This document shows positions 29,536-38,549 of a stretch of 64,000 nt of DNA, in pieces. The stretch is taken from positions 124,001 through 188,000 of the forward strand of contig JAKFUZ010000006.1 in NCBI GenBank assembly GCA_021732445.1, given 5' to 3'. Numbering within the stretch: the stretch's first letter is position 1; every line of letters starts with the position of its first letter. Below the pieces are notes generated by a model. That model ran no database searches. It had not been told where the DNA came from and was given only the letters and a program-made list of their open reading frames with translations. Position numbers and translations under genes: made by a program. This stretch comes from Sphingomonas sp. Its GTDB lineage: Bacteria; Pseudomonadota; Alphaproteobacteria; Sphingomonadales; Sphingomonadaceae.

Positions 29536-31812
29536 TTAGCGGCCGAGGTTTCTAAACGCCAGCGTCAGCAAAAAACTGTCGCCGCGGCGGGCGTCTCCGG
29601 TGTCCTGATAGTCGCGTTTCCACGTCAAGCCAAGTTTTAGGCAGTTGGTCTCATAAGCCACGCCGATCCGGTGGCGGATCGGCGTAAAGCCATTGGCAAG
29701 CGACAGAGCGTCCTCGCGCCGGTCGGTCAGGTCAATCACCGCTGAGCCAAAGGCGGACCAGAAGCGCGAAATCTGGAGGCGCCCACCGGCCCGCAGCTCC
29801 TCTCGGTCGCGCAAGTCCTCAAGCGTGGGCACAATGTTGCGGTTGAGCCGCAAATAGCCAAACAGCACATAGCTGGCGCGTGTGCCGATGGTCGCATCAA
29901 TTTCATTGCGGCGAATCGCCAGCCCATCCTTGTCGAGCCGGTAGCGGTGAATGAAGGTCAGCAGTTCCTTGAAGCGCAGCTCGGTGCGCCCGACGATGTC
30001 GGACGTCCGGTCGGTCAGCCCGGTCCCGTCGGGAAAAATCGTGGGCCTGGAACTCAGCCGATAGCTCTGCCCAATCGTTGCATCGAGCGCGATGTTGGGC
30101 AGGTTCGCGTTCCATTGCAGGCCATAGGTGAACCGCGTCGAATCTTCGAAACGGTCATAGCCGGGGAAGCGGTTCAGCGCGAACAGGTTGGAATCTTCAA
30201 GGTCAACCGCGCGCGCATCTTCATTGGGCACCGCAAGATTTGCCGTCTGGGGCGCGGCGACAATCTGGATGCGCGGGGTGAGGCGCTGCGTGCCGCCAAA
30301 AAAATTGCCGATAAAGGGCCATTGCAGATCAGCCGCCAGCGCCCCGATCGCGCGGCCGCGAAAGCCTTCCGTACCCCGGTAGCTGATGACGGTCGTTGCG
30401 GCGGTTTCGTCGGCATTATAAATGTCGCCGCGCGCATAGGCGGTGAGCGTCAGTTGCTGGCCAAATGGGGTGATCCGCCGCAAATCCCAGCGCGCGCTGC
30501 TATAGGCGCGCTGCGTATCTTGCCCGGCGGTGCGGCCGATCGCCAGGCTGTTGACCTGAAACTCCACTTTGCCGCCCAGAATGGGCGTGGTCAGCCTTTT
30601 GCGATAATCGATCTCCGGCAGCGCGATGGGCTGCAAACCCTGATTGTCGCCGACCCGCAGCGTCTGCACCCCCCAGCCGGCGATTGACAGATAGCTGCTG
30701 GCGTCGATCCGTTCGATCTTGACGGTGTTGCGCAACACGTCTTCGGTGGAAATGTCATAGCGGCGCAGGAAAGTGCGGTCGGTCGTTACGCGCAGCGATC
30801 CGCTGACGCTCCAGTTGGGCGACAGCTGGAACCGGCCGCTCGCGTCCAGATAGCCGCGAAATGCCGTGGATAAGCTGGCCGCGGTCGGCGCCGTCAACGT
30901 GTCTGTGCGCGCACTTGCCGTGGCATAGGCCGCAACGCGGTAGGCGCCGTTGCCGGTGAGCGCGTTATACTCCACCCCCAGCAGCGGGAGCACGCCGGAA
31001 TAGATGCGCGGCGTAACCACAATGCCGCGATTGGGGGCGATCTTGAAATAATAGGGAATGGCAAGCTCGGCACCGTTCACCCTGCTATATTTCAGGTCAG
31101 GTGTGAGAAAGCCGGTTTGCGCGCTGTCGCCGGTGGGGCTGGAAAACACCGGCAGCGGAAGGCTTGGCAGGCCCAGCAGGCTGAGCCGCGCGCGCTTGTA
31201 GTAAATGCGCTGCTTGGCCGCATCATAGACAATGCGAACCGCGGTAATTTTCCATGATGGGCTTTGCGGGCAGTTATTGTCATCGGTGACCGAACACGGG
31301 GAGTAGGCCGCGTTGTTCAGTGTGACCACGTCGCCGCCACGCGTGCCGCTTTCCGCGGCGAGCCTGCCACCCTGGTCTAGCGCGACAAGCAGATTTTCGA
31401 CCAGCCCGTCCTTGAGCGAATCGGTCAGCTCGATCCGGTCGCCATAGGCGGCATCACCGCCGGGGTTGGTGATCGCGATGTTGCCGGTTGCGACGACTTC
31501 GCCTGACTTGCGGTTCCACACCACCTTGTCGGCGCGCAACCTGTTTCCCTCGCGGTACATGCGGACGTCGCCGCTCGCCGTGACGATGTCGTTGGCGGTG
31601 TCATAGCTTAGTGTTTGCGCGCTGAAGCGCACCTGCTCGTCTGAATCGTCGGCCACGGCGCCGTCGGATGGTGCATCCGGCGAGCGCGGCGATTCGGGTG
31701 GGGCCGGCAGCACGGGCCGATTGCGCAAATCCTGCGCGGCGGCGCCTGCGGGCCAGGCAGCGGCCAGCGGCAGTGCCCAAAAAATCGCGATGCGATGCCC
31801 CCTCACGCCCAT
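29536..31812 (-). CDS. lptD: LPS assembly outer-membrane protein LptD
   Basis: 758 residues. Signal peptide (~1-26, ends GAAAQ), OstA/LptA-like jellyroll (~65-190: DTANDIVTASGDV, GDRIELTDSL), then a large beta-barrel whose strands run to the C-terminal FRNLGR. With LptE it inserts lipopolysaccharide into the outer leaflet. Cysteines are few (SPCSVTDDNNC and TNCLKLG), so the disulfide pattern differs from E. coli. First gene of its operon, divergent from pepA. Confidence 0.95.
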   Translation of the reverse strand: MGVRGHRIAIFWALPLAAAWPAGAAAQDLRNRPVLPAPPESPRSPDAPSDGAVADDSDEQVRFSAQTLSYDTANDIVTASGDVRMYREGNRLRADKVVWNRKSGEVVATGNIAITNPGGDAAYGDRIELTDSLKDGLVENLLVALDQGGRLAAESGTRGGDVVTLNNAAYSPCSVTDDNNCPQSPSWKITAVRIVYDAAKQRIYYKRARLSLLGLPSLPLPVFSSPTGDSAQTGFLTPDLKYSRVNGAELAIPYYFKIAPNRGIVVTPRIYSGVLPLLGVEYNALTGNGAYRVAAYATASARTDTLTAPTAASLSTAFRGYLDASGRFQLSPNWSVSGSLRVTTDRTFLRRYDISTEDVLRNTVKIERIDASSYLSIAGWGVQTLRVGDNQGLQPIALPEIDYRKRLTTPILGGKVEFQVNSLAIGRTAGQDTQRAYSSARWDLRRITPFGQQLTLTAYARGDIYNADETAATTVISYRGTEGFRGRAIGALAADLQWPFIGNFFGGTQRLTPRIQIVAAPQTANLAVPNEDARAVDLEDSNLFALNRFPGYDRFEDSTRFTYGLQWNANLPNIALDATIGQSYRLSSRPTIFPDGTGLTDRTSDIVGRTELRFKELLTFIHRYRLDKDGLAIRRNEIDATIGTRASYVLFGYLRLNRNIVPTLEDLRDREELRAGGRLQISRFWSAFGSAVIDLTDRREDALSLANGFTPIRHRIGVAYETNCLKLGLTWKRDYQDTGDARRGDSFLLTLAFRNLGR

Positions 31813-31896
31813 CTACCTTCAGCACTGGCGCCGACTCCCCGGCGCAATGGCGTCCTATCGCACCACAAACGGGGTGCTGCAATCTTGAGCGGCGCT

Positions 31897-31925
31897 TTGC
31901 CACGGGACAAAGCTTGTCCTATGAA
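31897..31925 (+). promoter_or_regulatory. Candidate pepA promoter
   Basis: TTGCCA (31897-31902), 17-base spacer, TATGAA (31920-31925), about 40 bases before the pepA ATG. Matches the sigma-70 pattern at 9 of 12 positions. Prediction only. Confidence 0.45.
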
Positions 31926-31964
31926 TGCCCGATCATTATTAACGTTCCCTGTCGAAGGATCTCC

Positions 31965-33443
31965 ATGCATATTGAGTTTTCTGCCGAGCGCCCCGGTGCG
32001 ACCTCGACCATCGCGCTGCCGGTTGAAAAGGATGGGCTGGACCGGCTCGACCTTGCCGGCTTTGATGCCGTGGCGCAGGCCATCATCCGCGCGGCCGCAA
32101 AAGCGGCGCGGTTCGATGGCGAGGCGGCGGCCAGCGCGGAGGCGATGACGGTAACGGCTGATGCGCCGCTGCACGTTTTTCTCGTCGGCGTCGGCTCCGG
32201 CAGCGATGCCGAGTATGAACGCGCAGGCGGTGCGCTTGCGGCGCGGTTTCTGACCTCAGGAGTAAAGGCGGTTGCGGTTGATTTCGGCGCGCTCGGTGGG
32301 GCGCCTGCGCCGCTTGCCGCCGCGCGGTTTGCCGCAGGCGCCGCGCAGCGGGCGTGGCGCCTCGATGTATACCGCACCAAATTGGCAGAGCGCGCCAAGC
32401 CGACATTGTCGTCGCTAACCCTGGTCGGCGCGCCAGACGGCACGCAAGCCGCATGGGCCGGTTTTGATGCGGTCACGCAAGGGTTGGCGCTTACGCGCAC
32501 GCTGGTGGCCGAGCCGCCAAACGTCATTTACCCAGAGAGCTTTGTCGCGCGCGTGCAGGCTGATGTCGCCGGGCTGGGGCTCGAGATCAGTGTGCTTGGC
32601 GAGGCCGAGATGGCAGCGCTTGGCATGGGCGCATTGCTTGGGGTCAGCCAGGGTTCGGTGCGCGACGCGCAATTGCTGGTGTTGCAGTGGAAAGGCAAGG
32701 GCGAGGGCGACCCTGATCTTGCGCTGGTCGGCAAGGGCGTCACCTTCGACACCGGCGGCATTTCGCTAAAGCCCGGCCCGGGCATGGAAGACATGAAGTG
32801 GGACATGGGCGGCGCCGGTGCGGTCGTCGGCGCGATGAAGGCGCTGGCGCTGCGCAAGGCCCGAGCGAATGTTGTCGGCGTGTGCGGGCTGGTTGAGAAC
32901 ATGCCCGATGGCAATGCCCAGCGCCCGGGTGACGTGGTGACGTCGATGTCGGGCCAGACGATCGAAATCCTCAATACCGACGCCGAGGGGCGCCTCGTGC
33001 TGTGCGATGCGCTGACCTGGGTGCAGAAGAATTATCGGCCAAAGACCATCGTCGATCTGGCGACGCTTACCGGCGCGATGATCGTCGCGCTTGGCAACGA
33101 GCATGGCGGCTGCTTTGCCAATGACGACTCGCTGGCGGAGCAGTTGCTGGCGGCTGGCAAAAGCTCGGGCGACTTATTGTGGCGTTTCCCGCTTTCCGAT
33201 GCATATAACAAGCTCATCGACTCGCCGATTGCGGATATGAAGAATGTCGGTCCGCGCGGGGCAGGCTCGATCACGGCGGCGCAGTTTCTCCTGCGATTCA
33301 TCGACAAGGGCGTGCGCTGGGCGCATCTCGACATCGCCGGTATGGTGTGGGCCGACAAGCCCGGTGCGACCTGGGACAAGGGCGCCACCGGATTTGGCGT
33401 GCGCCTGCTCGACCGGTTCGTTGCCGACAATTTCGAAGGCTGA
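31965..33443 (+). CDS. pepA: Leucyl aminopeptidase
   Basis: 492 residues, M17 family, cytoplasmic two-metal exopeptidase that removes N-terminal residues. The signature NTDAEGRL and metal ligands in GKGVTFDTGGISLK are present. Start at the ATG at 31965 with AAGGA five bases upstream; the long upstream extension is not protein-like and overlaps the lptD gene. holC follows after 27 bases, an arrangement known in many proteobacteria. Confidence 0.97.
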   Translation: MHIEFSAERPGATSTIALPVEKDGLDRLDLAGFDAVAQAIIRAAAKAARFDGEAAASAEAMTVTADAPLHVFLVGVGSGSDAEYERAGGALAARFLTSGVKAVAVDFGALGGAPAPLAAARFAAGAAQRAWRLDVYRTKLAERAKPTLSSLTLVGAPDGTQAAWAGFDAVTQGLALTRTLVAEPPNVIYPESFVARVQADVAGLGLEISVLGEAEMAALGMGALLGVSQGSVRDAQLLVLQWKGKGEGDPDLALVGKGVTFDTGGISLKPGPGMEDMKWDMGGAGAVVGAMKALALRKARANVVGVCGLVENMPDGNAQRPGDVVTSMSGQTIEILNTDAEGRLVLCDALTWVQKNYRPKTIVDLATLTGAMIVALGNEHGGCFANDDSLAEQLLAAGKSSGDLLWRFPLSDAYNKLIDSPIADMKNVGPRGAGSITAAQFLLRFIDKGVRWAHLDIAGMVWADKPGATWDKGATGFGVRLLDRFVADNFEG

Positions 33444-33470
33444 CGCTGCCACCAAGAGGAACCGCCCGCG

Positions 33471-33908
33471 GTGCAGGTTGATTTCTATCATCTCACCAGC
33501 CGCCCGCTCGACCGGGTGCTGCCCCGTATCGCCGAGCGGGTGCTGGCTGACGGGGGCCGGCTGCTGATCGTTGCCCAAGACGCGGGGCAGCGCCTGTCGA
33601 TTGACCGGCTGCTTTGGGCCTATGCGCCCGACAGCTTCCTGCCGCACGCGCAGGCAGGCGGCGACGGGGATGCAGCGCAACCGGTGCTCATCGCGGGCGA
33701 CCCAGCGCCCGCCAATGCGGCGCGCAACATTGCGCTGGCTGACGGCGTCTGGCGGGAGGCGGCGCTCGGTTTCGACCGCGCGTTTCACTTTTTTGACGAG
33801 GAGCAGCTTGCCGGCGCGCGCGCGGCGTGGAAGGCACTTGCCGGGCGGTCAGGCGTTGAGCGGCGCTATTGGAAGCAGACCGACACCGGGTGGGAGCAGG
33901 CGGCCTGA
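33471..33908 (+). CDS. holC: DNA polymerase III chi subunit
   Basis: 145 residues, GTG start. The chi subunit joins the clamp loader to single-strand binding protein. The N-terminal VDFYHLTSRPLDRVLPRIAERVL is the family pattern and RLSIDRLLWAY follows. In the normal pepA-holC order. Confidence 0.93.
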   Translation: MQVDFYHLTSRPLDRVLPRIAERVLADGGRLLIVAQDAGQRLSIDRLLWAYAPDSFLPHAQAGGDGDAAQPVLIAGDPAPANAARNIALADGVWREAALGFDRAFHFFDEEQLAGARAAWKALAGRSGVERRYWKQTDTGWEQAA

Positions 33909-34019
33909 GGCATGCATTGGCCCGTCACCGGCAGACGGCCGCCGCTTGCATCGGCGCGCGGCCCCGACTAGGGAGCCGCCATCATTCAAGACACCCTCAA
34001 GCACAGGAGCCGAACGGCC

Positions 34020-34442
34020 ATGGCCGCTACCCGGACGTTTTCGATCATCAAGCCCGATGCAACCCGCCGCAACTTGACAGGCGCCGTCACCAAGATGCTG
34101 GAGGAGGCCGGCCTTCGGGTCGTCGCCTCCAAGCGTATCCACATGACAAAGGAGCAGGCGGAAGGCTTTTACGCCGTCCACCGCGAGCGGCCCTTCTTTA
34201 ACGATCTGGTGAGCTTCATGATTTCAGGCCCGGTCGTTGTGCAGGTGCTTGAGGGTGAGAACGCGATGCAACGCAACCGCGACATCATGGGCGCGACCAA
34301 CCCCGCCAATGCCGAGCCGGGGACGATCCGCAAGGAATTGTCAGAGAGCATCGAGGCGAACTCGGTTCATGGATCAGACAGCGAAGAGAATGCCGCGATC
34401 GAGATCGCCTATTTCTTCACGCCGGAAGAGATTGTCGGCTGA
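34020..34442 (+). CDS. ndk: Nucleoside diphosphate kinase
   Basis: 140 residues. Transfers phosphate between nucleoside tri- and diphosphates through His117 (NSVHGSDS). The N-terminal [11 protein letters not shown] is diagnostic. Ribosome site AGGAG lies about 10 bases upstream. A clear terminator follows. Confidence 0.98.
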   Translation: MAATRTFSIIKPDATRRNLTGAVTKMLEEAGLRVVASKRIHMTKEQAEGFYAVHRERPFFNDLVSFMISGPVVVQVLEGENAMQRNRDIMGATNPANAEPGTIRKELSESIEANSVHGSDSEENAAIEIAYFFTPEEIVG

Positions 34443-34467
34443 TCCTTTCGCCGGCACGAAATCAACA

Positions 34468-34499
34468 GGGCCGTCGGGATCATCCGGCGGCCCTTTCTT
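34468..34499 (+). terminator. Rho-independent terminator after ndk
   Basis: Arms GGGCCGTCGG and CCGGCGGCCC form a ten-pair stem with one G-T pair and a short loop, followed by TTTCTT. It lies between the ndk stop and the end of the convergent purN gene. Confidence 0.75.
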
Positions 34500-34511
34500 G
34501 TGCAGGTGGCG

Positions 34512-35462
34512 CTAAAATTCGTCGGCGATGTCCATCATTCTGGTCAGGCGCCCGGGGGCGACGGCCCGCCAGCTTTTCGCCAGCCAGCCTGCAATTGCTT
34601 CCCAGTCGGTATCGCCAAGGTCCAGCCTGATCCCGACCCAGCCGTCGCCGAAATAGGCGGGGCGGTAATAGCGTTCGGCGTCGTGCTCGATGAGCAGCGC
34701 CTGTTCGTCCGCGCCGCTGATTTTCACGAGCAGCGCGGTGTTGCCGTCGCCGTGGTGATCGACCGAAACATAGGCGAATTTCTTGCCGCCGACGATGCCG
34801 AAGCACGGCATGCCATGCGACACGACCTCATTGGCCTCTGGCTGCGCCATGGCCAGCGCGCGGACCCGGCTAAGCAGATATTGCGGATCGCGGTCGCGTG
34901 TGACGAAGGCGGCAAGCGTTGGCGCATAGAGCTGGTGCTCGGCGATGAGGACGCGCGCGGCGAGTGTTTCAGCAGTGTCGCCTGGCAGCACCGCAACCTG
35001 GGTCTGCGCGAGCACCGGGCCTTCATCCAGCCCGGCGGTGACGATGTGAACGCTGCACCCGGCGATCGTATCGCCTGCCTCCAGCGCGCGTCCGTGCGTG
35101 TGCAGCCCGGGATATTTCGGCAGCAGCGCAGGGTGCATATTCAGCATCCGCCCTTCCCATAAAGCGACGAAATCGCCTGAAAGAATGCGCATATAGCCGG
35201 CCAGCGCGACATAATCGGTGCGGGCCCGCACCAACTCGGCCTGGAGGAGCGCCTCATGCGCCGCACGCGTCAGCCCGGCATGGGAGTGGGCGGCAGTGGC
35301 GATCCCTTCGGCCGCGGCAAGGCGCAGGCCCGGGGCTTTGGAATTATTGGAGGCGACGAGGATGATTTCAAACGGACAATCGGCGCGCTTGGCGGCATAA
35401 AGAAGCGCTGCCATATTGGTGCCGGCGCCCGAAATCAGCACCGCGAGGCGCGCCCTAGCCAT
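34512..35462 (-). CDS. purN: Phosphoribosylglycinamide formyltransferase fused to a YjbR/MmcQ domain
   Basis: 316 residues from the ATG at 35462, about 110 longer than ordinary PurN. Residues ~1-190 are GAR transformylase (third step of purine synthesis): [25 protein letters not shown] with catalytic Asn/His, and LDEGPVL. Residues ~200-310 are a YjbR/MmcQ-type domain ([36 protein letters not shown]), a double-wing-like fold of unclear role. No stop or frame change separates the two. The start overlaps the purM stop by eight bases, so the two are coupled. Confidence 0.94.
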   Translation of the reverse strand: MARARLAVLISGAGTNMAALLYAAKRADCPFEIILVASNNSKAPGLRLAAAEGIATAAHSHAGLTRAAHEALLQAELVRARTDYVALAGYMRILSGDFVALWEGRMLNMHPALLPKYPGLHTHGRALEAGDTIAGCSVHIVTAGLDEGPVLAQTQVAVLPGDTAETLAARVLIAEHQLYAPTLAAFVTRDRDPQYLLSRVRALAMAQPEANEVVSHGMPCFGIVGGKKFAYVSVDHHGDGNTALLVKISGADEQALLIEHDAERYYRPAYFGDGWVGIRLDLGDTDWEAIAGWLAKSWRAVAPGRLTRMMDIADEF

Positions 35463-36561
35463 TGTGCGTGGCCCGCCAGGCGCCTCGCGCGGCCCATGTC
35501 TCCGCGCTGCCCGATATGGTGCAGCCGCGGGTGCCGGCGGCAATTTTGCCAATGGCGAACGCGGTTTCGCCATCGGCTTCCAATGTGGATGCCACAGCCG
35601 CTGCCGCGTCCGGCGCGACGATTACCGCCATGCCGACCCCGCAGTTGAAGGTGCGCGCCATTTCCTCGGGCTCGATATTTCCTTGCGCCTGCAAAAACGC
35701 CATCAACCGCGGCTGCGCCCAGGCGTCTGCGTCGATCATGGCGTGGACCCCGGCTGGCAGCACACGCGGCACATTTTCGAGCAAACCGCCGCCGGTGATG
35801 TGCGCCAGCCCCTTGATCGCGCCAGCCCGCAGCAGCGGCAGCAACGCGCGCACATAGAGGCGTGTCGGCGCCATCAGCGCGTCGATCAGCAACATATTCT
35901 GATCGAACAAGGCCGGGCGATCGAGCTTCCAGCCCCTGTCGGCCGCAAGCCGGCGGACCAGCGAAAAGCCATTGGAATGCACGCCCGATGAGGCAAGGCC
36001 GAGAATGACGTCGCCGGGCGCGATGTCGGCGCCCGTCAGCACGCGGTCGCGCTCGACCGCGCCGACGCAAAAGCCCGCCAGATCATAATCGCCATCGGCG
36101 TACATACCCGGCATTTCAGCCGTCTCGCCGCCGATGAGCGCGCATCCGGCCTGCCTGCACCCCTCAGCAATACTGGCGACGACAGCGGTCGCGACTAAAT
36201 TATCGAGCTTTCCCGTTGCGTAATAATCAAGGAAAAACAGCGGTTCGGCGCCTTGGACGATCAGATCGTTCGCGCACATGGCGACGAGGTCAATACCAAC
36301 GCCGGCATGGCGCCCGCTTTCAATCGCGAGTTTGAGCTTGGTGCCGACGCCGTCGTTCGCGGCAACCAGCAGCGGATCGACAAAGCCGGCGGCTTTCAGG
36401 TCGAAGAACCCGCCAAAGCCGCCCAGCTCGGCATCGGCGCCGGGCCGCCGCGTGGCCTTTGCCAGCGGACCAATGGCGCGGACCAGCGCATTGCCCGCCG
36501 CAATCGACACCCCTGCTCTGGCATAAGTATAGGGGGTGGAATCCGGGTCGCTGGTGCTCAT
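35455..36561 (-). CDS. purM: Phosphoribosylformylglycinamidine cyclo-ligase
   Basis: 368 residues. AIR synthase, fifth step of purine synthesis. [16 protein letters not shown] at the start, [23 protein letters not shown] and the [10 protein letters not shown] motif are diagnostic. Start at the ATG at 36561, where conservation begins. Divergent from the exported protein 63 bases away. Operon with purN. Confidence 0.97.
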   Translation of the reverse strand: MSTSDPDSTPYTYARAGVSIAAGNALVRAIGPLAKATRRPGADAELGGFGGFFDLKAAGFVDPLLVAANDGVGTKLKLAIESGRHAGVGIDLVAMCANDLIVQGAEPLFFLDYYATGKLDNLVATAVVASIAEGCRQAGCALIGGETAEMPGMYADGDYDLAGFCVGAVERDRVLTGADIAPGDVILGLASSGVHSNGFSLVRRLAADRGWKLDRPALFDQNMLLIDALMAPTRLYVRALLPLLRAGAIKGLAHITGGGLLENVPRVLPAGVHAMIDADAWAQPRLMAFLQAQGNIEPEEMARTFNCGVGMAVIVAPDAAAAVASTLEADGETAFAIGKIAAGTRGCTISGSAETWAARGAWRATHNG

Positions 36562-36624
36562 TTGACACGGACTAGCCACATCGTGCTTGGATTTCCATGT
36601 CCGCTTCGCCAAAAGGGCCGCGAT

Positions 36625-37905
36625 ATGGCATTTGCTCGCGTCCGCACTGCTCGACATTTTGTGGCCATGGCGGTGCTGGGGATTGCGGCGCTGGCGCTTG
36701 GCCCGGCGGTGCTGGCGCAGATTGATGGCGACCGCAAAGGCGTGGCGCCGGTCGATAGCTCGGGCAGCTTTGAGGTTGGGGGCATTGATGTTGATGTTGT
36801 GGCGCCCAGTGCGCAGGCCGCGCGCAGTGCCGGATGGCGGATTGCGCAGCGCAAAGGGTGGCAGCTCCTGTCGCGCCGGTTGGGCGCGGGCGGCGGACTG
36901 GTGCCGGATGGAACGCTTGATGCCATTGTCGCCGGGATCGTCGTTGAAAATGAGCAGATCGGCCCAAATCGCTACATTGCGCGGCTGGGCGTGTTGTTTG
37001 ACCGGTCGCGCGCGGCGGAAATTCTCGGGATTGCCGGGCAGGTAAACCGTTCGCCGCCGCTGCTTGTCATTCCGGTGCAATGGTCAGGCGGGGCACCGCA
37101 TGTTTTTGAACGGCGCACCGCTTGGCAGGAGGCTTGGGCGCGGTTCCGCACTGGCAACAGCACCGTGGATTATGTGCGCCCGACGGGCACCGGGCCCGAT
37201 TCGCTGTTGCTGAATGCGGGGCAGGTGTTGCGGCCGGGGCGCGGGTGGTGGCGCACGGTGCTGGGCCAATATGGCGCGCTCGACGTGGTGATTCCGGTAG
37301 TGCACCTCTACCCGACCTATCCCGGCGGGCCAGTGGTCGGCGCGTTTCAGGCGCGTTTCGGGCCGGACAACCGGCTGATCGCACAGTTCAACCTGCGGGT
37401 GAGCAGCGCCGACGCGATCCCCGCGCTGCTCGATGAAGGGGTCAAGCGGCTTGATGCGGCCTATCAGGGCGCGCTCAATTCAGGCATATTGCGGGTTGAC
37501 CCCAGCCTGTTCGCACCGCCCGAACCTGAACCGCTCGTGGGTGAAGATGCCGGTGACGCCGTGCCTGGAGCCGACGAAGGCGACCTGGCCATTGCCGATC
37601 GACCCGCGGCCGCCACGACCACCATCAGCGTGCAGGCCGATACGCCGAACGCGGCCTCGGTTACCGCTGTCGAATCGACGCTCAGGGGCGTGCCGGGCGT
37701 GCGCAGCGCCGCCACCACCAGCCTTGCGCTTGGCGGCATCTCGGTCGTGCGCGTGGGGTTTGAGGGCAGCATCGCGCAGTTGCAGGGAGCGCTTGAGGCG
37801 CGCGGCTGGCAAGTGATTGCCGGCAATGGCGCGCTGCGCATTTTTCGTACCGTAACACCGACTGCGCCCCCCAACAGCGCACCGGACAACGCGACGCAGC
37901 AATGA
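36625..37905 (+). CDS. Exported protein with a DUF2066-like N-terminal and HMA/ACT-like C-terminal region
   Basis: 426 residues. Signal peptide (~1-35, ending AVLAQ). The middle part ([42 protein letters not shown]) resembles DUF2066. After an acidic linker (~295-330), the last ~75 residues resemble a ferredoxin-like alpha/beta fold ([14 protein letters not shown]), but there is no CXXC, so metal binding is not supported. It precedes hdaA with an ATGA overlap and may be required for the same operon. Function unknown. Confidence 0.78.
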   Translation: MAFARVRTARHFVAMAVLGIAALALGPAVLAQIDGDRKGVAPVDSSGSFEVGGIDVDVVAPSAQAARSAGWRIAQRKGWQLLSRRLGAGGGLVPDGTLDAIVAGIVVENEQIGPNRYIARLGVLFDRSRAAEILGIAGQVNRSPPLLVIPVQWSGGAPHVFERRTAWQEAWARFRTGNSTVDYVRPTGTGPDSLLLNAGQVLRPGRGWWRTVLGQYGALDVVIPVVHLYPTYPGGPVVGAFQARFGPDNRLIAQFNLRVSSADAIPALLDEGVKRLDAAYQGALNSGILRVDPSLFAPPEPEPLVGEDAGDAVPGADEGDLAIADRPAAATTTISVQADTPNAASVTAVESTLRGVPGVRSAATTSLALGGISVVRVGFEGSIAQLQGALEARGWQVIAGNGALRIFRTVTPTAPPNSAPDNATQQ

Positions 37906-38549
37906 CGCAGCTGGCCCTGCCGCTCAGTTTTCCACCCGATGGCCATAGTGACGAATTTGTGGTGAGCAGCTCCAACGCGCGCGCCGCTGCCGGCGTTGAG
38001 CGCTGGAGCGTGTGGCCGGTGATGACCGCGCTGCTGATAGGGCCCAGAAAATCCGGCCGGAGCACGCTGGCCCGCCTGTTCGAGCGGCGAACCGGCGGCG
38101 GAATTATCGACGATGCTGAGCGGCACGGCGAGGCCGCGCTGTTTCATGCCTGGAACGCGGCGCAAGCGGGCAAGCGACCGCTGCTGATTGTTGCCGACGA
38201 GGCGCCGCCGGGCTGGGTCATCGGCCTGCCCGATTTGCGATCACGCCTGCTGGCGAGCCCGGTCTTTGTGATCGCGCCACCCGATGCCGAGCTGATGGCG
38301 GCGCTGCTCGCGCGCGACTTTCTGCGACGCGGGCTGGACGCGCGGCCAGAGCTTGTCTCATGGCTGGCCGTGCAGTTGGAGCGCAGCCACATTGCGCGGC
38401 TGCGTGCTGTCGATGCGCTCGATCAATGCGTGATGGAAACGCGGAAACGCTTGTCGATTCCGCGCGCGCGGGCCACATTGGCGGCAGCCGGGCTGATCGC
38501 CCACCCGCCGCAACCGCCCGCCACGCATTCAGGAGCACGCAACGCATGA
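37902..38549 (+). CDS. hdaA: DnaA-related regulator HdaA
   Basis: 215 residues. Begins with TQLALPLSF, a likely sliding-clamp binding motif (Q-x-L-x-L-P). AAA+ core with Walker [11 protein letters not shown], in which Lys is replaced by Arg, Walker B-like GIIDDAE and a sensor II region near [14 protein letters not shown]. With the clamp it should promote ATP hydrolysis by DnaA after initiation. Both its start and its stop overlap neighbours (ATGA twice), so it is tightly coupled to the exported protein and to ppk1. Confidence 0.9.
   Translation: MTQLALPLSFPPDGHSDEFVVSSSNARAAAGVERWSVWPVMTALLIGPRKSGRSTLARLFERRTGGGIIDDAERHGEAALFHAWNAAQAGKRPLLIVADEAPPGWVIGLPDLRSRLLASPVFVIAPPDAELMAALLARDFLRRGLDARPELVSWLAVQLERSHIARLRAVDALDQCVMETRKRLSIPRARATLAAAGLIAHPPQPPATHSGARNA

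Noticed and set aside
36562..36592. Promoter with TTGACA before the exported protein at 36625
   Set aside because: The -35 is perfect but the best -10 candidate (TTGGAT) is poor and the spacing is 19 bases; not strong enough to list.
36625..37905. Heavy-metal binding domain
   Set aside because: The C-terminal fold may resemble HMA, but no CXXC metal motif is present.
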